In this document: piece after piece, positions 23,157-31,111 of the stretch
Layout: the number at the start of each line of letters is the position of its first letter
How positions within the stretch are numbered: the stretch's first letter is position 1
Assembly (NCBI GenBank): GCA_003165235.1
Contig: PLSV01000351.1
Location: 1 to 38,231 of the forward strand
Source: Syntrophobacteraceae bacterium
GTDB lineage: Bacteria > Desulfobacterota > Syntrophobacteria > Syntrophobacterales > Syntrophobacteraceae
Reading direction: 5' to 3'
DNA length: 38,231 nucleotides
The notes under the pieces: generated by a model
What the model was told of the DNA's origin: nothing
The model's input: only the letters and a program-made list of their open reading frames with translations
Databases searched by the model: none
Program-made: the position numbers and the translations under genes

Positions 23157-24302
23157 TTAAGGATTGCCGGCATTAACTCCATTGGCTGGCCGGCGGGGTT
23201 CAGCCCCGGCCCCGCCATCCCGGGGCGACGTTTCCTGTGAGTCGCCAATTGTGGGACTTTTGTCTCCCACGGTCTTTTTTTTCAGCTCGTAATAGTGTGA
23301 AACAGCATTTCGGTGCTCTTCGGGGGTAACCGAAAAGTGGTGAGTGCCGTCATTGTTGCTCACAAAATAGAGGTACGGGGCTCCCTTTTCAGGCTCGAGG
23401 GCCGCTTTGATGGATTCGGCCCCGGGGCTGCAAATCGGTCCGGGCGGCAGACCTTTGATGCGGTAAGTGTTATAGGGGCTATGCCTGGTCAGATGGGCGG
23501 CGGTGACCGGTCCTGAAAAGCCCGGGATGTCGTAGACCGCTGTTGGGTCGCTTTGAAGCGGCATGTGGATTTTGAGCCGGTTGTAGAATACCGCTGCGAT
23601 GCGCGGCCGCTCGAAATCGACTGCAGCCTCCTTTTCTATAATGGAAGCCAGGATGACGATCTCATGCAGAGACAGCCCGCGTTCTTTGACCCGGTCCGGC
23701 CACTCCATGGGCAACTTTTGCCAGAACCGCCGGACCATTTTCTCAGCGATGGAAGCGCTCGAAACAGGTTTTGTGAATTGATAGGTGTCCGGGAAAAGAT
23801 AACCTTCCAGGCCGTTCGCCCCAACTTGGAGCGACCGGGCAAATTTGGCGCTGCCGGCGACCTCGATGATTTCACTCTCCGGGGCAAGTCCTTTTTCCTG
23901 AAGAACCCTGGCCACATCCCACAAGGTGGAACCTTCAGGCAGGGTGACGGTATGGATCACCACCCTCCCATTTACAATCTGGTCGAGGACCTGTTCCGGG
24001 GTGTAAAGCGTCGAAAAAGCGTATTCGCCTGCGCGCATGCGGTGAAGGGAATTCTTGAACCAGCCCAGTAGATAAAACGCGGGCGCATCCCTGATGACCC
24101 CTTGAGATTCAAGCAACCTGGCGACTCCATAGGCACCTGTTTTCGGAATCATAAACTGCTTCTTCTCGGAAAAAGGTTTTGCGGGCAGGCGCAAAAAGAG
24201 CCAGAAATGAAAGGCGCCCAGGATTGCGGCAATAGCCGTAAGACAGGAAAGGACCAGAAAGAATCCCGAAACCGCCATGCAGACCTTCTTCAGCAGGGAC
24301 AT
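23157..24302 (-). CDS. mltG: Endolytic murein transglycosylase MltG
   Basis: The 381-residue protein has an N-terminal membrane anchor (about 8-36), a LysM-like region and the YceG/MltG domain. The catalytic glutamate region is ILASIIEKEA (Glu223), followed by VFYNRLKIHMPLQSDPTAVYD and the PGPICSPG and YLYFVSNNDGTHHF motifs. MltG cleaves nascent glycan strands at the inner membrane and sets peptidoglycan chain length. The ~40-residue C-terminal tail beyond the domain is rich in Gly, Pro and Asp and is probably disordered. It is the first gene of a minus-strand group, divergent from purM. Confidence 0.95.
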   Translation of the reverse strand: MSLLKKVCMAVSGFFLVLSCLTAIAAILGAFHFWLFLRLPAKPFSEKKQFMIPKTGAYGVARLLESQGVIRDAPAFYLLGWFKNSLHRMRAGEYAFSTLYTPEQVLDQIVNGRVVIHTVTLPEGSTLWDVARVLQEKGLAPESEIIEVAGSAKFARSLQVGANGLEGYLFPDTYQFTKPVSSASIAEKMVRRFWQKLPMEWPDRVKERGLSLHEIVILASIIEKEAAVDFERPRIAAVFYNRLKIHMPLQSDPTAVYDIPGFSGPVTAAHLTRHSPYNTYRIKGLPPGPICSPGAESIKAALEPEKGAPYLYFVSNNDGTHHFSVTPEEHRNAVSHYYELKKKTVGDKSPTIGDSQETSPRDGGAGAEPRRPANGVNAGNP

Positions 24303-24532
24303 GCCAACCTCCGGCGTTAGGTCTCCTTTAACACGGCAGTGCGGGTTTTGGCAATGTTGACCGATTCGGATGGTGGATAATCCCGGAGGAAATCAATTGT
24401 AAAAAACGAAGCACATGGTAGACTGCACATCGTTTGTTGGAAGGCCCCCTGACGTACATTGTTTCCGGCCTGATCCTGCGATGCGGCAGAGCTGGAATTG
24501 TATTCCAACTGTTCGAAGAGGTTTATATTCTC

Positions 24533-25579
24533 ATGCCTGGCGATCTCTACAGGGAAGCTGGAGTTGACCTCGACAAGGCAAACGAACTTGTCCGGCGAAT
24601 CAGGCCGATTGTTCGTTCCACCTACCGCGGCGGGGTCATCACCGACATTGGCGGTTTTGGAGGGTTATTTTCCCTGAATCTCCAGGATGTGAAAAACCCC
24701 GTATTGGTTTCTTCCACCGATGGAGTGGGGACCAAGCTTAAAATCGCGTTCATGACGCAGAAGCACGATACGGTCGGAATAGACCTGGTGGCCATGTGCG
24801 TCAACGACATCGTGGTTCAGGGCGCTAGGCCTCTTTTTTTCCTGGACTACCTCGCCATGGGGCGCATAGAGCTCGGCCTGGTCGAACAGCTTGTCGCCGG
24901 GATCGCTGCCGGATGCAAAAAGGCGGGCTGTGCCCTGATCGGGGGGGAAACAGCGGAGATGCCCGATTTTTATGAAGAAAATGAATACGACATGGCTGGT
25001 TTCGCAGTAGGCCTTGTTGACAACTCCGAGATCATAGACGGCTCGAGCATCGCGGTTGGACATCGGATTATCGGGCTGGCCTCGAGCGGTTTGCATTCAA
25101 ACGGGTACAGTCTTGCGCGGCGCATCATCTTCGACAAACTGGGCCTCAAACCCGACAGCTTCGTTTCGGAACTGAACCGAACGGTCGCCGAGGAACTTCT
25201 CGAACCCACCAACATCTATGTCGAACCCGTTCTGCATCTTCTGCGCAAGTACCGTGTGCATGGGATGGCTCACATCACCGGAGGTGGTTTCTACGACAAT
25301 ATCGAGAGGATTCTTCCACGCGCCTGTAAGGCGCTCATACGGGAGGGTTCCTGGAGCGTGCCTCCCATCTTCAACTTCCTTCGTGAAAAGGGCAATGTTT
25401 CGCCGGAAGAAATGAACCACGTTTTCAATAACGGGATTGGATTCATAATAGTCGTAGAGCCTTCGGAAGCCCAGGACATAGCAGCTTTTCTCGGCGCCAT
25501 GCTCTCCGGGGTTTGTATCATCGGAGAGGTGGTTCCTCGGGAGGCCGGCGCTGTGGCAGTAGAGATAACGGGCCGATAA
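24533..25579 (+). CDS. purM: Phosphoribosylformylglycinamidine cyclo-ligase (AIR synthetase)
   Basis: PurM catalyses the ATP-dependent closure of FGAM to AIR in purine synthesis. The 348-residue protein has the family signatures YREAGVDLDKAN, STDGVGTKLKIA, GGETAEMPDFY and ITGGGFYDNIERILP. The frame is open from 24434, but the ATG at 24533 gives the normal length and N-terminus, with AAGAGG upstream. It is the first gene of a plus-strand series. An apparent sigma-70 promoter for rpmB follows it, so the two may be expressed separately. Confidence 0.95.
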   Translation: MPGDLYREAGVDLDKANELVRRIRPIVRSTYRGGVITDIGGFGGLFSLNLQDVKNPVLVSSTDGVGTKLKIAFMTQKHDTVGIDLVAMCVNDIVVQGARPLFFLDYLAMGRIELGLVEQLVAGIAAGCKKAGCALIGGETAEMPDFYEENEYDMAGFAVGLVDNSEIIDGSSIAVGHRIIGLASSGLHSNGYSLARRIIFDKLGLKPDSFVSELNRTVAEELLEPTNIYVEPVLHLLRKYRVHGMAHITGGGFYDNIERILPRACKALIREGSWSVPPIFNFLREKGNVSPEEMNHVFNNGIGFIIVVEPSEAQDIAAFLGAMLSGVCIIGEVVPREAGAVAVEITGR

Positions 25580-25589
25580 CGGAATATTC

Positions 25590-25618
25590 TTGTTATTCAA
25601 AGGGCATTCTGGTATTAT
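25590..25618 (+). promoter_or_regulatory. Sigma-70-type promoter upstream of rpmB
   Basis: TTGTTA (25590-25595), a 17-bp spacer and TATTAT (25613-25618) form a good -35/-10 pair. Transcription would start near 25625, leaving a leader of about 53 nt before the rpmB ATG. Confidence 0.65.
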
Positions 25619-25677
25619 AAAATTTTTTGATTGATCGACGCGAGTTGCGCCACCTCTGTGGAAAGGAATCTGCAATC

Positions 25678-25872
25678 ATGAGCAGAGTATGTGTATTCTG
25701 CGGGAAAACGCCTCATGTAGGCAACAATGTCAGCCATGCAAATAACAAGACCAAACGTATCTGGTATCCCAACCTCCAGCAGGTGCGCCATGTCCGCCAG
25801 GACGGCACTGTCAGGCGTGTGCGGGCCTGTACGCGATGCATCCGCTCCGGAGTTGTTGTGAAGCCTGTCTGA
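25678..25872 (+). CDS. rpmB: 50S ribosomal protein L28
   Basis: This 64-residue ribosomal protein has the L28 pattern ([23 protein letters not shown], given here as shorter blocks: [13 protein letters not shown] and WYPNLQ). CVFC near the N-terminus and CTRC near the C-terminus make this the zinc-binding four-cysteine form. The frame extends upstream to 25627, but the ATG at 25678 with AAAGGA before it gives the family start. Confidence 0.95.
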   Translation: MSRVCVFCGKTPHVGNNVSHANNKTKRIWYPNLQQVRHVRQDGTVRRVRACTRCIRSGVVVKPV

Positions 25873-25934
25873 TCATCAAGGGTTTTGCCACCGGCTTTTG
25901 AGACGATTCGTCCCGAAATCCCAGCGGTTTCAAA

Positions 25935-26705
25935 ATGTCTCGAACATACCTCACCGATCCCGAAAAGATGACCCATTTCGGATACCTTGCAATTCCTGAG
26001 AAGGAAAAGGTGGAATGGGTCCGCCGGCATTTCAACAGCGTTGCCCGCAAATACGATTCCATGAACACCTTGCTGAGTCTGGGGATCCATTACCAGTGGA
26101 AGCGGATGGCCGTGAGAATGATGGGATTGCGAAGCGGGGACCATGTGCTCGATGTATGCGGCGGGACCGGAGATCTTTCGCGGATGGCCGCCGGGCGGGT
26201 GGCGCCTTCAGGGCGCGTTGTTCTCTACGATATCAACTGGGAGATGATGGCGGCCGGGTGGCCAAAAACCTCGGCTTCGCCTTACTCCAGCCTGGTTTGC
26301 TCCGTACAGGGCGATGCCGAAAAAATAGCCTTTCCGGACAATAGCTTCGATGCGGCGATGGTGGGCTTCGGGATAAGAAATCTCACTCATTTTGAAAAGG
26401 GCTTCATGGAGATGCACCGGGTCCTGAAAGTAGGCGGGGTCTTTATGTGCCTGGAATTTTCCGAACCGGTGACGCCGTGGTTTCGGCGCGTCTACGATTT
26501 TTATTCATTTCATGTAATGCCCCTCATAGGAAAGGTCCTGGCCAACTGCCAGCCGGCCTACATCTATCTTCCGGAATCAATCCGGCTGTTCCCCAACCCC
26601 GACGAGCTAAAATCGATACTTGAGCGGATAGGGTTCAGGAATATGAGATACCGGAGATTTACAAACGGCATCGCGGTCGTACATCTGGGCAAAAAAGCGG
26701 ACTGA
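25935..26705 (+). CDS. menG: UbiE/MenG-type quinone methyltransferase
   Basis: The 256-residue enzyme should C-methylate demethylmenaquinone (or a related quinol) with SAM. Family marks are FNSVARKYDSMNTLLSLGIH, the SAM loop VLDVCGGTGD (71-80), GFGIRNLTHFEKG and RVLKVGG. The final part (PDELKSILERIGF) is also typical. The CGGTGD loop has Cys where most UbiE/MenG proteins have Ala. In an anaerobe menaquinone is the likelier product, hence the menG symbol. ubiE would be the alternative name. Confidence 0.9.
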   Translation: MSRTYLTDPEKMTHFGYLAIPEKEKVEWVRRHFNSVARKYDSMNTLLSLGIHYQWKRMAVRMMGLRSGDHVLDVCGGTGDLSRMAAGRVAPSGRVVLYDINWEMMAAGWPKTSASPYSSLVCSVQGDAEKIAFPDNSFDAAMVGFGIRNLTHFEKGFMEMHRVLKVGGVFMCLEFSEPVTPWFRRVYDFYSFHVMPLIGKVLANCQPAYIYLPESIRLFPNPDELKSILERIGFRNMRYRRFTNGIAVVHLGKKAD

Positions 26706-26709
26706 GGCG

Positions 26710-27306
26710 ATGAAGCTTAACTGGGCTGAGCTGCTTGTCGTGAATAACCCCTCCAGGGTTTTCCAGCAGAAATTTGAAATCGGCTGGATGAGAAAACATG
26801 CGCGGCTTGCCCCCGGTGGATCTTTTCTGGAAATAGGATGCGGGCGAGGGGCCGGGGCGTCGATAATTAGAAGGCAGTTTTGTCCGGGCTTCCTTTGCGC
26901 CATGGATCTCGATCCTTTGATGATCCGGCGGGCTTTTCACTATCTCAGGCCGCAGGAACTTCAAAACATCTCATTTTGCGCGGCTGACGCACTAAATTTG
27001 CCGTATCCCGACGGCGCCTTTGATGCGGTATTCGGTTTTGGAGTGCTCCACCATATTCCCAACTGGCAGGGTGCGCTTGCTGAAGTCGGACGCGTGCTGA
27101 AGCCTTACGGGACTTACTTTCTCGAAGAGCTTTATCCCACACTTTATCAGAACTTCATAACCAGGCATATCCTTCTGCACCCGACCCAAAATCGCTTCAG
27201 GGGCCAGGAGCTGAAGAAAGCTCTGGACGCGGCGAATTTTTTAGTGCACGCTTCATTAGAGCTAAATCTTTTTGGAATTCTGGCCGTTCTCAAAAAAGCA
27301 TGTTGA
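26710..27306 (+). CDS. Class I SAM-dependent methyltransferase
   Basis: The 198-residue protein has SAM motif I FLEIGCGRGAG (39-49), AMDLDPLM, FDAVFGFGVLHHIPN and RVLKPYGTYFLEEL, a UbiE/methyltransferase-11-type fold. It starts 4 bp after the menG stop, so the two are an operon and this enzyme may act on the same quinone or on an envelope lipid. Its substrate is not evident. Confidence 0.88.
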   Translation: MKLNWAELLVVNNPSRVFQQKFEIGWMRKHARLAPGGSFLEIGCGRGAGASIIRRQFCPGFLCAMDLDPLMIRRAFHYLRPQELQNISFCAADALNLPYPDGAFDAVFGFGVLHHIPNWQGALAEVGRVLKPYGTYFLEELYPTLYQNFITRHILLHPTQNRFRGQELKKALDAANFLVHASLELNLFGILAVLKKAC

Positions 27307-27319
27307 TTGGATAATCGGG

Positions 27320-28876
27320 ATGTCAGATAAAGGATATCGGGAGCCCGCACGCTCCGCGAGGGGTGGAGACCGGCATTGCCCCTCGACCTTCAAAGAATAC
27401 CGCAACTATATCGTTATCCTGGCTTTAGGGCTTGCCATCCTTACCGCTTTATCCTGCCTTCCATACGCTCCTCAGGGCCCGTTCGACGCCCGCGACTACA
27501 CCCGCGTGGCGGGAATGAGGCTTGAACTCCATCCATGGGAAGCGCTTTTTGAGCCGCTGGCCGCCCCCTTCCTGATCCTGGCGGGGGCGCCGGATTTCCG
27601 CATTGCGTGTATCGCCATGCTGATCTGGGTGTTTTTGTGCGCAGCGGCGTGGGGCATGTTCGCTGAATTTCGTGCTCAAAGGGGAAGAAAGCCTTTTGCG
27701 ATTGTGCTCAAGGGAATCCGGATGGCCCTTGCCTCGTCTTTAACATTGGCGCTGCTCATCTTCCTGTTTGTGGCGGCGCGCATTCCAGGCTGGCGCTTGG
27801 TTGTAGAGGACCCCAACCTGATTGTAGCCGATCTTCACAGCCACACCACCAAGTCTCATGACGGGCTGGCGTCGCTGCAGACAAACCTGGAGTGGCATGC
27901 ATCCTGCGGTTATAACGTGGTTGCGCTTACCGAGCATGATGAGCTCTTTGCGCATGAAATTCAGGTGAACGCAGATTCAGCCCTGGACCGGCTGCCGGGA
28001 TTCATCTCCGGTGTTGAGGCCCATACAGGCCTGAGAGCGATTGTCCTGGGCATTTGCAATTGCAAGGCCCCCCCTTTTCAATTGAAGATGGGACTCGATG
28101 AGTGGCCGGACCGCACGGCCTGGTTTACCGGAAAGATTCATGAGGAATGCGGAGGGGCAGTCATTGTTGTCACCTTGAAGAGACTGAGGACCGGCGACAT
28201 TGCGCGGCTGGCCGACGACGGCGTGGACGGATTTGAGATCGTCAATTCCGGCCACCCGGACCTGCCGCCTGCTGTCAGGCAGGAGTTGCTCGATGAGTGC
28301 CGTTCGCGCGGGCTCGTGCTTGTGGCTTCCACGGACTGGCATGGCTGGACCGGAATGGCCAAAACATGGACGGTCATAAAGGCGCCGGGGGCATCGGCTC
28401 TTTCGCCTTCTCAAAGGGCAAATCTCACAATCCGCAAACTAAGGGGACACGACAGCGCGGACGTCATTCCGGTGGTCGCGGGATACCTTGGCGAACCCTC
28501 CCCTGTTCGCGCGATTTTCTCCCCGATTGCCGAGTCCGTAAGATATGCGCAGGAACTCTCAGCCTCTCGAGTCATATCATGGTGGATCTGGGTCGGGGCT
28601 GTCTTTGTCCTGTGGGCGTTCCTACGGAGGATTGGCGCCCGTCCGGGCGGCATCCTGCTTTCTGCGCTGGCCGGGGCTACGGGCCTGGGCCTGATTTTTG
28701 CCGCTCTTTCGCTTATCAGACAGGGAACGCATAGCGCCACAGCATTCCAGCTCCGTATCGGCCTTGTCTCAGCGGCCATCGGCGCAGCCGCTGTTGGATG
28801 TTCGACGCTCTGCTTGGTGGGCCTTTCAATGTGGAAGCGGCGCAAGGGCCACATCGAGAAACTTGGCGGCGAGTAA
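27320..28876 (+). CDS. Membrane protein with PHP-type phosphoesterase domain
   Basis: This ~518-residue protein has several hydrophobic segments before about residue 160, a PHP domain (about 168-345) and further membrane helices after about 410. The PHP metal motifs are present: DLHSHT (from Asp171), TEHDE (from about 204) and STDWH (Asp339, His341). PHP proteins hydrolyse phosphoesters with two or three metals. Anchoring between membrane segments suggests a lipid-linked or envelope substrate. The ATG at 27320 is chosen over a TTG at 27272 that lies within the preceding gene. It is followed by an ArnT-like glycosyltransferase, which supports an envelope role. The number and orientation of the helices are uncertain. 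Confidence 0.8.
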   Translation: MSDKGYREPARSARGGDRHCPSTFKEYRNYIVILALGLAILTALSCLPYAPQGPFDARDYTRVAGMRLELHPWEALFEPLAAPFLILAGAPDFRIACIAMLIWVFLCAAAWGMFAEFRAQRGRKPFAIVLKGIRMALASSLTLALLIFLFVAARIPGWRLVVEDPNLIVADLHSHTTKSHDGLASLQTNLEWHASCGYNVVALTEHDELFAHEIQVNADSALDRLPGFISGVEAHTGLRAIVLGICNCKAPPFQLKMGLDEWPDRTAWFTGKIHEECGGAVIVVTLKRLRTGDIARLADDGVDGFEIVNSGHPDLPPAVRQELLDECRSRGLVLVASTDWHGWTGMAKTWTVIKAPGASALSPSQRANLTIRKLRGHDSADVIPVVAGYLGEPSPVRAIFSPIAESVRYAQELSASRVISWWIWVGAVFVLWAFLRRIGARPGGILLSALAGATGLGLIFAALSLIRQGTHSATAFQLRIGLVSAAIGAAAVGCSTLCLVGLSMWKRRKGHIEKLGGE

Positions 28877-28900
28877 TATCAGCCAGGACCGTGCTGAATC

Positions 28901-30400
28901 ATGAACTGGAACAAACGTTTCTTTCTCCTGCTCACTCTTACCACAATATTTCGGCTGGCCTATATCCTTGCGGTCCCATTGGACCTCGCCGCCGATGAAG
29001 CCTACTACTGGGACTGGTCTCGCCAACTGGACTGGGGTTATTTCAGCAAACCCCCCATGGTGGCCTGGATCATCGCCCTTTTCTCCCGGACCATCGGTTC
29101 GAGCCCAGCAGTTGTGCGGCTGCCCGCAGTGCTGCTGGGCGCAGTTTCGGCGCTGGCGCTTTTCCTGCTTGCAAGACGCATGTATGACTCTCATACGGCT
29201 TTCTGGGCGGCGGCGGCGGCGATGGCCTCACCCGGCGCGTCCGCGCTGGGCTGCATCATGACCATCGATGCGCCTCTAATTTGCTTCTGGTCTATTGCCC
29301 TTTACATGTTCTGGGTAGGACTGGAAAAAAGGGATCGAGTTTCCTGGGAGTGGTGCGCCCTTGCAGCGGCCATTGGTCTCGGACTGCTCAGCAAACAGGT
29401 GATGGCCGCGTTTATTGTCCTCATGTTTGCCTTTGCGGCGGTGAGCAGAGCCGATAGATACCTGTTGAAACGCCGCCGTCCCTATTCGTTTTCGCTTTTG
29501 GGGCTCGCTGCGTTGATCCCACCCATCCTGTGGAACGCTTCTCACAACTGGGTCACGTTTCATCATACCGCTGGCCACTTTGAAGAAAGCCTGTCCAATT
29601 TCATGGCTACTTCGACCGAATTCATAGGGGGACAGATTGGGATCGTTTCGCCTCTAACCTGGATACTGTTTGTCCTGGTCTCCGCCTGGTTGCTCTTCCA
29701 TTTCAGGTCCAAAGACCGTCGCGTGCTGTATCTGCTGTGCTTCAGTTTCGCGCCGCTACTCGGTGTGGCCGTTTTGAGTCTGCGGCAAAGGATTCAACCC
29801 AACTGGCCCTCCATGGCGTATCCGGCCGGAATGATCCTTCTGGCGGCCTGGGGCTGCGGCGAGATATCGACCGGTTCCAGACTGGATTCCTGGAGACCTT
29901 ACTTCAAAAAAGGGGTTATCGTCGGGGCTGTTATGGCGCTGCTCACCTATGCCCTTCCGTTTTGGGCCGGAGCTGTCCCCGGCCCATGGGCAGACAGGCT
30001 GATCGCCAGGCTGCAGGGCTGGCGGCAACTCGGCATTGAAGCAGGCAGAGCGCTTGGCGAAGCGCCTCGCCCTCAGAGCACTTTTATACTGACTTTCAAC
30101 CGCCAGCTTGCCTCAGAACTTGCCTTCTATACGCCAGGGCAGCCAAAGGTCTATGCCTGGCGCGTTCCCGAAGGCGAGCCCAAGAGCCAGTACGACATAT
30201 GGGAAGGGCCGAAAATTGGCTGGGACGCTTTAATCGTTTTTCCCGAAACCGATTCCCCGGGCGGCGGCGGCGCTGCACTCTCCAGATATTTCCAGGCAGT
30301 CGAGCGCCTTGATGACACGTCATTGGGAGCGGGAGGGAGTCGCCAATACAGACTCTACCTTGGGACATCCCTCAAAAATTGGCCCGCTGCAAAGCAATAA
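28901..30400 (+). CDS. ArnT/PMT-family membrane glycosyltransferase
   Basis: The 499-residue polytopic protein has about 10-12 membrane helices and the family acidic motif in its first periplasmic loop (AADEAYYWDW), followed by YFSKPPMVAW. Such enzymes move a sugar from undecaprenyl-phosphate (or another polyprenyl carrier) to lipid A or envelope glycans. The C-terminal ~120 residues form a soluble periplasmic domain. It lies 24 bp after the PHP membrane protein gene and is convergent with the CBS protein gene. The acceptor is unknown. Confidence 0.88.
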   Translation: MNWNKRFFLLLTLTTIFRLAYILAVPLDLAADEAYYWDWSRQLDWGYFSKPPMVAWIIALFSRTIGSSPAVVRLPAVLLGAVSALALFLLARRMYDSHTAFWAAAAAMASPGASALGCIMTIDAPLICFWSIALYMFWVGLEKRDRVSWEWCALAAAIGLGLLSKQVMAAFIVLMFAFAAVSRADRYLLKRRRPYSFSLLGLAALIPPILWNASHNWVTFHHTAGHFEESLSNFMATSTEFIGGQIGIVSPLTWILFVLVSAWLLFHFRSKDRRVLYLLCFSFAPLLGVAVLSLRQRIQPNWPSMAYPAGMILLAAWGCGEISTGSRLDSWRPYFKKGVIVGAVMALLTYALPFWAGAVPGPWADRLIARLQGWRQLGIEAGRALGEAPRPQSTFILTFNRQLASELAFYTPGQPKVYAWRVPEGEPKSQYDIWEGPKIGWDALIVFPETDSPGGGGAALSRYFQAVERLDDTSLGAGGSRQYRLYLGTSLKNWPAAKQ

Positions 30401-30412
30401 GCCTTAAGCGAG

Positions 30413-30877
30413 TCAGCCCTGTTTGGAGGAGGAGAGCAGGGTCCGCAGAATATCTTCTTTGCCGATGACGCCCACCAGTTTCCCGCCTTCCAAAACAGGA
30501 ATCGTATAAATACTCTTGTTGACCATTATAGAGGCTATTTCATCTATGCCAGCTTCCGGGCCCACTGTCACCGGCTTGCCCGTCATAGCTTCAGATGCCT
30601 TCATCGCCGCGATTTTTTGAATTTCTTTGGCTATTTTGCTCGGCGGATACATCGGGATAAAAGCATCAAGGATTGTGAAAACCGAAGGAAGCGGGAGCTT
30701 TTTTTGCTCGGCGATCAGATCGCTCTGGCAGATTACGCCAACCAGATCGCCGTTCGGTTTAACGACGGGCACACCATTAAATCGCTTTTCGAGCAGCAAC
30801 CTGGCAATTTCCGTCACCTCTGTTTCCGGGGAGACGGTGATAACCTCCCGGGTCATTACGTCTTTGGCCTTGAACAT
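30413..30877 (-). CDS. Tandem CBS-domain protein
   Basis: The ~154-residue protein consists of two CBS domains (KAKDVMTREVITVSPET, then MKASEAMTGKPVTVGPEA). It should bind adenosine nucleotides and act as an energy or second-messenger sensor for an unknown partner. The frame begins at 30931, but the ATG at 30877 with GGAG about 10 nt upstream gives the family N-terminus MFKAKDVM. Only 12 bp separate its stop from the stop of the convergent glycosyltransferase gene. Confidence 0.92.
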   Translation of the reverse strand: MFKAKDVMTREVITVSPETEVTEIARLLLEKRFNGVPVVKPNGDLVGVICQSDLIAEQKKLPLPSVFTILDAFIPMYPPSKIAKEIQKIAAMKASEAMTGKPVTVGPEAGIDEIASIMVNKSIYTIPVLEGGKLVGVIGKEDILRTLLSSSKQG

Positions 30878-31111
30878 AGGGGGCACTCCGCTGGGTATGA
30901 AAACTATGGACGCCTGCAATAATTTAAGCACATTATCTCAAATTTCGATTGCCACATACCTGGAATTGATTGATTGCGCAATTGTAAACTATCTTCCGGG
31001 ACTTTTCGTCTAGTCTAAATGGTTGAAGAATATTGCCTTCAAATTCCCGCCGCGACTGCCGGATAGAGATGGTGGCCGTATCCGGGCCGTTGCTTTGCCA
31101 GGAGGCTTTGC

